From contig NZ_CP087184.1 in NCBI RefSeq assembly GCF_024749045.1, forward strand, positions 3,968,001 to 4,032,000: 64,000 nucleotides of DNA, given 5' to 3'. Made by a program: the position numbers and the translations under genes. The notes beneath the pieces are model-generated. The model was not told the DNA's origin and ran no database searches. It saw only the letters and a list, made by a program, of their open reading frames with translations. This stretch comes from Pseudomonas sp. B21-028. Lineage in GTDB: Bacteria > Pseudomonadota > Gammaproteobacteria > Pseudomonadales > Pseudomonadaceae. Shown piece after piece: positions 57,810 to 64,000 of the stretch (position 1 is the stretch's first letter; each line of letters starts with the position of its first letter).

Positions 57810-58253
57810 ATGGCTGGCTTCGGGCTTCGCCCGCCGCTGTTCGAACGCCTGGCCATCCAGGCGGATGAACACGGTCGGGTGTTCGACCGGCAGGCGCTAC
57901 AGGACTCGGTCCACGCCGAACTGCAACGCCTGTTCAACACCCGACGCGGTCCCCGGACGCTGACCGATCCGCCGAGCATCCTGGATTACGGCATTGCCGA
58001 CTGGACCGCGTTGCAACAGCAGCGCAGCGATGACCGGCGCCTGCTGACCCGGGAAATACACCAGGCCATCAGCCATTTCGAACCGCGCCTGCAACTGGGC
58101 GAGGTCCAGGTCGTCCCAGTACCGGGCCACCCGCAACGACTGGGCATACGGCTGTCGGGGGTGCTGCGTGGCGACCCGCACTCATGGCCCGTGGCATTTG
58201 TCATCGAGCACGCCGGCGACGGTCTTGAGGTGCGACATGAGCGACTCGATTGA
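57810..58253 (+). CDS. tssE: type VI secretion baseplate protein TssE (gp25-like)
   Basis: 147 residues. The gp25/lysozyme-like baseplate family: LQDSVHAELQRLFNTRRGPRTLTDPPSILDYGIADWTAL at the N-terminus, and REIHQAISHFEPRLQLGEVQVVP with the conserved FEPRL motif. It connects the sheath to the baseplate wedge. Its stop overlaps the start of tssF by 17 bases, which indicates coupled translation. Confidence 0.93.
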   Translation: MAGFGLRPPLFERLAIQADEHGRVFDRQALQDSVHAELQRLFNTRRGPRTLTDPPSILDYGIADWTALQQQRSDDRRLLTREIHQAISHFEPRLQLGEVQVVPVPGHPQRLGIRLSGVLRGDPHSWPVAFVIEHAGDGLEVRHERLD

Positions 58254-60027
58254 CCCGCAACTGCTGGATTACTATCAGCGCGAACTGACTTGGCTGCGCC
58301 ATGCCGGAAGCCTGTTCGCCGAACGCTATCCTAAAGTCGCCCGGCGCCTGGAGCTGTCTCCCGGCGAATGCCCGGACCCACACGTCGAGCGGCTCCTGGA
58401 AGGCTTCGCGCTGCTGGCCGCCCGGCTGCAACGCCGACTGGACGACGACTACGCCGAATTCAGCGACGCCCTGCTCGAACAGCTGTATCCCCTGGCCATG
58501 CGCCCGTTGCCTTCCTGCGCCATCGTGCAGTTCGAGCCCGACCCGAGCAAAGGCAACCTCGACGACGGCTACCCCCTGCCCCGGGACACGCCGCTGTTTG
58601 TCACCACCGACAAGGGCCAGAGCATTCACTTTCGCACCACCGCCGCCGTGCACCTGTGGCCGCTGGAAGTCAGCGAAGCCGTGCTGCTGGGCAGTGACGA
58701 AGCCCAGGCGCTGACCGGTGTGATCCAGGCGCGTTCGGCCTTGCGCCTGAACCTGCGCTGCCTGGACGAGCGCCAATGGTCGACCCTGGAAATCGATTAC
58801 CTGCGGGTGCACCTGGCAGCTTCGCCGATGATCAACGCCTGGCTGTACGATCTGCTTGGCGCGCACACGGTCAAGGTCCTGGCCGGCGCGCCGGGCAGCG
58901 TGCCGGAACCGCTGGCGGGCCTGCCGCGGATCGTCGGTTTCGCCAGCGACGAAGCCCTGCTGCCGGATGAGGACGGCGTGCATCCGGGCATGCGCCTGCT
59001 GGCGGAATACTTTGCCTTCCCCGACAAGTTCGGTTTCTTCGACCTGCCCCTGGCCGGTGCGACCAGCGACAGCTCGTCGCTGTACCTGTACATCGTCTTC
59101 GATCGCGCCCCCGCCAATCGCCTCCCGCTCCAGGCCAGCGACATCGCCCTGGGCTGCACGCCGGTGATCAACCTGTTTCCCAGGACCAGCGAACCCCTGC
59201 GCCCGGACGGCACCCGCAGCGAATACCGGCTGGTGGCCGACAGTCATCGGGAAAACAGTGTCGAGATCCACAGCATCCGCACCGTGCGTGCCACGTCCAG
59301 CCAGGGCGTGCGCAAGGTGCCGGCCTATTACGGCAGCCAGCACGGCAACGACCAGACCTGTTATTGGCATGCGCGACGGGTCAGCGGCATGAGCCCGAAC
59401 CGGCTGGGCACCGACTTGATGGTCAGCCTGGTGGATACCCAGCTCGACCCACTCGCCGATACCCGCGACTACAGCCTCACCGCCGAACTGCTGTGCACCA
59501 GCCGGCACCTGGCCCAGAGCCTGCCGGCGGGCACGCCGCTGGGTTTCGAACGTCCGGGGCCGGTGGCCTGGGCGCGCCTGCGCAACCCGCCGAGCCCACA
59601 GAGTCTGCCACGCCTGGACGGTGAATCGCGCTGGCGGCTGGTGTCGCAATTGACCCTCAACCATTTGTCCCTGGTGGAAGGCCCCCAGGCGCTGGATGCA
59701 CTGCGCGAGATCCTGGAGTTGCACAACCTGCGGGACGAGGCCAGTGCTCACCGCCAGATCGAAGGGGTCATGGGCCTGGGTTGCGACCGGGTCATCGCCC
59801 ACGTCGGCGAAGACGCCTGGCGCGGCTGGCGCAATGGCCTGGAAGTCCGCCTGCAACTGGACCCACAGCATTTCGTCGGCAGCAGCGCCGTATTGTTCTC
59901 GGGCGTGCTGGCGCAGTTCTTTTCACTGTATGCCACCGCCAATCGCTTCGTGCGCACGGTGCTGGTCCAGTCCGACAGGGAGGTGAAGACATGGCAACCC
60001 CAAGCCGGCAAACCCCTGACACTCTGA
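58237..60027 (+). CDS. tssF: type VI secretion baseplate protein TssF
   Basis: 596 residues from the ATG at 58237 (MSDSIDPQLLDYYQRELTWLRHAGSLFAERYPKVARRL). The start matches the TssF family (YYxxEL…AxxFA…PKVAxRL). Further blocks: DPHVERLLEGFALLAARLQRRLDDDYAEFSDALLEQLYP and FVTTDKGQSIHFRTT. It forms wedge trimers with TssG around the VgrG hub. It overlaps tssE by 17 and tssG by 37 bases. Confidence 0.95.
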   Translation: MSDSIDPQLLDYYQRELTWLRHAGSLFAERYPKVARRLELSPGECPDPHVERLLEGFALLAARLQRRLDDDYAEFSDALLEQLYPLAMRPLPSCAIVQFEPDPSKGNLDDGYPLPRDTPLFVTTDKGQSIHFRTTAAVHLWPLEVSEAVLLGSDEAQALTGVIQARSALRLNLRCLDERQWSTLEIDYLRVHLAASPMINAWLYDLLGAHTVKVLAGAPGSVPEPLAGLPRIVGFASDEALLPDEDGVHPGMRLLAEYFAFPDKFGFFDLPLAGATSDSSSLYLYIVFDRAPANRLPLQASDIALGCTPVINLFPRTSEPLRPDGTRSEYRLVADSHRENSVEIHSIRTVRATSSQGVRKVPAYYGSQHGNDQTCYWHARRVSGMSPNRLGTDLMVSLVDTQLDPLADTRDYSLTAELLCTSRHLAQSLPAGTPLGFERPGPVAWARLRNPPSPQSLPRLDGESRWRLVSQLTLNHLSLVEGPQALDALREILELHNLRDEASAHRQIEGVMGLGCDRVIAHVGEDAWRGWRNGLEVRLQLDPQHFVGSSAVLFSGVLAQFFSLYATANRFVRTVLVQSDREVKTWQPQAGKPLTL

Positions 60028-61016
60028 ACCTGAGCCAGCGCCTGCGCCGCGATCCGCAGCGTTTCGAATGGCTCCAGGCCCTGTTGCTGCTGGAGCGTGA
60101 GCATCCCCAGGCCGAACCCCTGGGCAGCGGCACCGCGCCCCACGCCGAAGCGTTGCGCCTGCGGGGACCGTTGACGCCGCTGTTCGCCGCCAGCGAAGTC
60201 GAGAACCTGAGCGAGGAACCCGGCTCGTCGCCGGTGCTGACCACGCCGATCTTTGGCCTCGGCGGCCCCGACGGCCCGTTGCCCTACGCCTATCAGGAAT
60301 GGCTGCAACAACGGGCACGGGCGCGGGATCATGCGCCGGCGGAATTTCTCGACCTGTTCCAGCACCGTCTGCTCAGCCTGCTCTACAAAGTGATGCGCAA
60401 GCACCGCATTGCCCTGGGCTTCACCCCTCCGGGCGCCTCCGCCGTGCAGGCCCAACTGCGAGCGCTGACCGGCCTGCTGCCCAAGGCCTTGCAGGAGCGC
60501 CAGGCCGCCCCCGACTCCGCCGCGCTGGCGTGCAGCGCGCTGTACGCCGACGGCCGTCGTTCCCTGGCCGGGTTCGCGGCCATTGTCCGCGAGCAGTTCG
60601 GACTGCCAGTGGAGCTGAGCGCGTATGAAGGTGGCTGGCGTGAAATCCCGTCGGCCAGCCGCAGCCGCTTGCAAGCGGGCGGCCGCAACTTGTGCCTGGG
60701 TCGCAGCGCAGTGGCCGGCACCCGGGTCTGGGACGAGCATGCCGGCGTGCGCCTGACCCTCGGCCCATTGAGCGCAGCCCAGGCCGGCGGATTGCTGCCC
60801 AATGGCGAGACCCATCCGCTGCTTGCCAGCCTGTATGCCCTGTATTTCGGCCCCGACCTGGATTGCACCCTGGTGCTGCTGGTCCGTGGTGCCGGCCCGT
60901 TGCAACTGGGCCGTCAGGCCCCGCCGCGACTGAACTGGAACGGCGGCCTGCAACGGCAATCGAGCCTGGCCCTGCAACGGATCGAAACCCGCCTTCGTCA
61001 GCCGGAGATCGCCTGA
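59991..61016 (+). CDS. tssG: type VI secretion baseplate protein TssG
   Basis: 341 residues from the ATG at 59991. Family pattern: LSQRLRRDPQRFEWLQALLLLER, LGLGGPDGPLPYAYQEWL-like segment (FGLGGPDGPLPYAYQEWLQQRARARDHAPAEFLDLFQHRLLSLLYK), and LGRSAVAGTRVWDEHAGVRLTLGPLSAAQ at the C-terminal side. It binds TssF2 in the wedge. It overlaps tssF by 37 bases, and tssH starts one base after its stop. Confidence 0.94.
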   Translation: MATPSRQTPDTLNLSQRLRRDPQRFEWLQALLLLEREHPQAEPLGSGTAPHAEALRLRGPLTPLFAASEVENLSEEPGSSPVLTTPIFGLGGPDGPLPYAYQEWLQQRARARDHAPAEFLDLFQHRLLSLLYKVMRKHRIALGFTPPGASAVQAQLRALTGLLPKALQERQAAPDSAALACSALYADGRRSLAGFAAIVREQFGLPVELSAYEGGWREIPSASRSRLQAGGRNLCLGRSAVAGTRVWDEHAGVRLTLGPLSAAQAGGLLPNGETHPLLASLYALYFGPDLDCTLVLLVRGAGPLQLGRQAPPRLNWNGGLQRQSSLALQRIETRLRQPEIA

Positions 61017-61017
61017 A

Positions 61018-63561
61018 ATGGAACTGGCCAGCCTGATCGGACGCCTCAACCCGGACAACCGCCGCGCACTGGAACGGGCCGCGCAGCGCTGCATGCAGCG
61101 CAGTCATCACTACGTGGAAATCGAGCACCTGCTGCTGGAGTTGCTGGACATCGAAGGCGGCGACTTCGCCTGCCTGCTGCCGCGCTTCGGGCTTGAGCGT
61201 GACGCGGTGGCGGCGGAAACCAACAAGGCCCTGGACCTGTTCAAGTCCGGCAGCACCCGCACACCTGCGCTGTCGGCGCAAACCATCGGTTTGCTGGAAG
61301 ACGCCGTGGTCCAGGCCAGCGTGCTCGGCCTGGACAGCATCCGCTCGGGGCTATTGCTGCTGGCGCTGCTGGACCGCGATGAGCGCCGTAGCCTGTTGCT
61401 CAACAGCGCCTCGTCGCTGCTGCGCATTCCCCGGGACGCCCTACGCGCCCATCTGCTGGAATGGACCGAAAGCTCCCGGGAGCATGTCGGCGTTGCCCGT
61501 CCAACCAAACCCGGGGAGGCAGCGCAAAAACAGGATCCGGTGCTCGACCAGTACACCCAGGACCTGACCGACGACGCCCGCAACGGCCGCATTGACCCCA
61601 TCGTCGGGCGCGACGGTGAGATCCGCCAGTGCATCGACATCCTGCTCAGGCGCCGGCAGAACAACCCGATCCTCGTGGGCGCGCCGGGGGTCGGCAAAAC
61701 CGCCGTGGTGGAGGGCCTGGCCCTGCGCATCGCCGCCGGGGATGTGCCGCCGTCACTGCAAGAGGTCACGCTGCGGGTGCTCGATCTCGGCCTGTTGCAG
61801 GCCGGCGCGGGGGTCAAGGGCGAATTCGAACAACGCCTCAAAGGCGTGATCGACGCGGTACGCAGCGCCGAGAAACCGATCATCCTGTTCATCGACGAAG
61901 CCCACACCCTGATCGGCGCTGGCGGCGCAGAGGGCGGCAGCGACGCGGCCAATCTGCTCAAACCGGCCCTGGCCCGGGGCGAACTGCGCACCCTGGCCGC
62001 CACCACCTGGCTGGAATACAAGAAATACTTCGAGAAAGACCCGCCCCTGGCCCGCCGCTTCCAACTGGTGCAGGTCGAAGAGCCGGACGAACTCACCGCC
62101 GTGGAAATGCTCCGTGGCGTGGCGAGCAAGCTGGAACAGCACCATGGCGTGCAAGTGCTGGATGCGGCGATCCACGAAGCAGTGAAGCTCTCCCACCGCT
62201 ACATTTCCGGACGGCAACTGCCGGACAAGGCCATCAGCGTGCTCGACACCGCCTGCGCCCGGGTCGCCCTCGGCCAGCACGACGTACCGCCGCCACTGGA
62301 AAGCCTGCGGCACCGGCAGAACAGCCTCAAGGACGAAGTCGACCGCCTGCGCCGGGAACAGGCCACCGGCCTGGATCATCGCGAACGCATCACCCTGCTC
62401 GAAGGTGAATCCACCGCCAATGTGCAGGCCATCCGCGAACTGGAAACCCGCTGGGGTGAAGAACGCGAAGCCGTGCGCGAACTGCTCGACACCCGGCGCG
62501 AACTGCTGGCCCTGAGCGAACGGGCCGACGCTGAAAAAGCCGACACCGAAGTCGACAATCGCATCGACCACCTGGCCGCCGAACTGCTGCGCCTGGAAGC
62601 CGGCCTCGATGCCATTCGCCAGGACGATCCACTGGTGCCCGAGCAAGTGGACAGCAAGACCGTGGCCGCCGTGATCGCCGGCTGGACCGGCATTCCCGTG
62701 GGCAAAATGCTCGCCGATGAAGCCCATGCCGTGCGCACCCTCGGCCAGCGCATGGGCCTGCGGGTCATGGGCCAGGGCACCGCGCTCAACACCATCGCCC
62801 AACGCCTGCAAGCCTACCGCGCCGGCCTCACCGATCCGCAAAAGCCGGTGGGCGTGTTCCTGCTGGTCGGCCCCACTGGGGTGGGCAAGACCGAAACCGC
62901 CTATGCCCTGGCCGACGCCTTGTACGGCGGCGAACGCAACCTGATCAGCATCAACCTCTCGGAGTACCAGGAAGCCCACACGGTCAGCCAACTCAAAGGC
63001 GCCCCGCCCGGCTACGTCGGCTACGGCAGCGGTGGCGTACTTACCGAAGCGGTGCGGCGCAAACCCTATTCGGTGGTGCTGCTGGATGAAATCGAAAAGG
63101 CCCACCCGGATGTGCTCGAAGCATTCTACAACGTGTTCGACAAGGGTCTGATGGAGGACGGCACCGGCCTGGTGGTGGATTTCAAGAACACCGTGATGCT
63201 CGCCACCAGCAACGTCGGCGCCGAACTGCTACTGGACACACCGGCCGCGCAACTGGGCAGCGATGCCTTCAACGAAGCCCTGCACAAGGTGCTGCTGCAA
63301 GCGTTTCGTCCGGCGTTCCTGGCGCGCATGACGGTGGTGGCGTATCGACCGTTGGATGAGGCGACGCTGGAAGGGATTGTATTGGCGAAGTTGGAGAAAT
63401 TGCGCGGACGCTACAAGGCGGCGACGGGCAAACAGTTCGAGTTCGATGCCGGGATCGTCAAGGCCGTACTGGCCAAGTGCAGCGCGGCGGGGGCGCGGGA
63501 TGTGGAGAATGTGTTGATGACGCAGGTGACTGGGAAGTTGGCGGAGTGGGTGTTGGAATGA
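61018..63561 (+). CDS. tssH: type VI secretion AAA+ ATPase ClpV (TssH)
   Basis: 847 residues. The N-terminal Clp_N repeats (LERAAQRCMQRSHHYVEIEHLLLELLD) bind the sheath protein TssC. Two AAA+ domains follow. D1 has Walker A GAPGVGKT (221–228) and Walker B ILFIDEAHTLIGAGG. The coiled middle domain spans about 420–520. D2 has Walker A GPTGVGKT (618–625) and Walker B VVLLDEIEKAH. It pulls contracted TssBC sheath apart for reuse. It is the last core gene of the rightward operon in this window; a low-G+C gene follows after 30 bases. Confidence 0.96.
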   Translation: MELASLIGRLNPDNRRALERAAQRCMQRSHHYVEIEHLLLELLDIEGGDFACLLPRFGLERDAVAAETNKALDLFKSGSTRTPALSAQTIGLLEDAVVQASVLGLDSIRSGLLLLALLDRDERRSLLLNSASSLLRIPRDALRAHLLEWTESSREHVGVARPTKPGEAAQKQDPVLDQYTQDLTDDARNGRIDPIVGRDGEIRQCIDILLRRRQNNPILVGAPGVGKTAVVEGLALRIAAGDVPPSLQEVTLRVLDLGLLQAGAGVKGEFEQRLKGVIDAVRSAEKPIILFIDEAHTLIGAGGAEGGSDAANLLKPALARGELRTLAATTWLEYKKYFEKDPPLARRFQLVQVEEPDELTAVEMLRGVASKLEQHHGVQVLDAAIHEAVKLSHRYISGRQLPDKAISVLDTACARVALGQHDVPPPLESLRHRQNSLKDEVDRLRREQATGLDHRERITLLEGESTANVQAIRELETRWGEEREAVRELLDTRRELLALSERADAEKADTEVDNRIDHLAAELLRLEAGLDAIRQDDPLVPEQVDSKTVAAVIAGWTGIPVGKMLADEAHAVRTLGQRMGLRVMGQGTALNTIAQRLQAYRAGLTDPQKPVGVFLLVGPTGVGKTETAYALADALYGGERNLISINLSEYQEAHTVSQLKGAPPGYVGYGSGGVLTEAVRRKPYSVVLLDEIEKAHPDVLEAFYNVFDKGLMEDGTGLVVDFKNTVMLATSNVGAELLLDTPAAQLGSDAFNEALHKVLLQAFRPAFLARMTVVAYRPLDEATLEGIVLAKLEKLRGRYKAATGKQFEFDAGIVKAVLAKCSAAGARDVENVLMTQVTGKLAEWVLE

Positions 63562-63591
63562 ACACATATTTGCAGCAGCCAGGAGTTAGAA

Positions 63592-64000
63592 ATGATATCT
63601 GACGAAATCAAACAAAAAGTGAGAGTTGAATTACTGAGAAGGGAGAGAGCTTACCAGCACACCGCCGCCGCTGGCGTTGTATTGTATGACGATACCAATT
63701 ATGGAGAGATTCATTTTGGACACAGCGGTTACATACCCCCTGGCAAACATAACAGCACTGTTTCCGACCACCGTTACATTGCTGGAAAAAACAAGAATGA
63801 CGCCGAGGTTACCGTATTCAATGAAGTTGGCTGGGAGATCATCTATTGGCTGAAACAGAAAATAAAACCAAGTGAGATGTACATCTATATTGTTGGCCCG
63901 CACGACATGTGCAAACAGTGCAAATCATTAAAATTCAAATTTGCCATGTCATTTGGAATAAAGCCGGGGAATATTAAAAAAGAGTACGCACAAAAATCCA
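63592..64000 (+). CDS. partial gene after clpV with a deaminase-like zinc pattern (candidate T6SS effector)
   Basis: I translated this frame by hand: 136 residues from the ATG at 63592 to the window end, with an AGGAG ribosome-binding site and no stop. G+C falls to about 40%, against well over 60% in clpV. The pattern NDAEVTVFNEVGW (D70-A-E72) followed 35 residues later by VGPHDMCKQC (C107, C110), then KFKFAMSFGI, fits the [H/C/D]xE…CxxC zinc site and following helix of cytidine-deaminase-fold toxins. Having D as first ligand is less common. There is no signal peptide. Position beside clpV suggests cargo of this secretion system. The C-terminus and any immunity gene lie outside the window. 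Confidence 0.6.
   Translation, partial: MISDEIKQKVRVELLRRERAYQHTAAAGVVLYDDTNYGEIHFGHSGYIPPGKHNSTVSDHRYIAGKNKNDAEVTVFNEVGWEIIYWLKQKIKPSEMYIYIVGPHDMCKQCKSLKFKFAMSFGIKPGNIKKEYAQKS

Overview
The window is a stretch of Pseudomonas chromosome, most likely from the P. fluorescens/P. corrugata side of the genus. Three things support this. The core gene order rnhA–methyltransferase–gloB–mltD–five-gene peptide ABC transporter–fabI, with acnB further on, matches the order I know from P. aeruginosa. The core is G+C rich. Many intergenic gaps carry two kinds of REP palindrome typical of fluorescent pseudomonads, one around GAGC…GCTCGCG and one around GAGGGGATTTATCCCC. No 16S or other rRNA gene is present to fix the species.

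1–19732 is an accessory island with visibly lower G+C than the core (near 40–45% in the left part). It looks like a defence island. From the left it holds: a truncated AAA/ABC-type ATPase; a Hachiman-like pair (HamA-like nuclease and HamB-like Ski2 helicase, overlapping); a leftward pair made of a KAP P-loop NTPase and a 1447-residue NACHT-type NTPase with a C-terminal PD-(D/E)xK-like nuclease; a rightward pair starting 426 bp away, both with putative PD-(D/E)xK sites and the first ending in a SEC-C zinc motif; and a leftward set of a Sel1-repeat lipoprotein, a GIY-YIG/T5orf172-type protein and a small hypothetical protein. A gene-poor 973 bp stretch joins the island to rnhA. The KAP/NACHT/nuclease cluster is the best candidate here for an undescribed system.

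19733–47180 is core genome. It covers rnhA, a SAM methyltransferase, gloB, mltD, the NppA1A2BCD/Yej-type peptide importer, fabI, an AraC regulator facing a LysE-family exporter, trkH, a glycine-rich exported protein, an alkylation-repair pair (Ada and an AlkA-like glycosylase), a GFA protein, miaE, a tandem universal stress protein, a DUF1289 protein, acnB behind a long leader with strong predicted RNA structure, a serine-type HAAAP transporter and a D-2-hydroxyacid dehydrogenase.

47198–63561 is a complete type VI secretion core in two divergent operons. tssJKLMA runs left, and tssBC-hcp-tssEFG-tssH(clpV) runs right. The arrangement matches HSI-III of P. aeruginosa, but no sigma-54 activator gene lies next to tssA. 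The window ends in a low-G+C gene just after clpV whose visible part carries a deaminase-like DAE…CxxC pattern. It is a candidate effector, cut off by the window edge.
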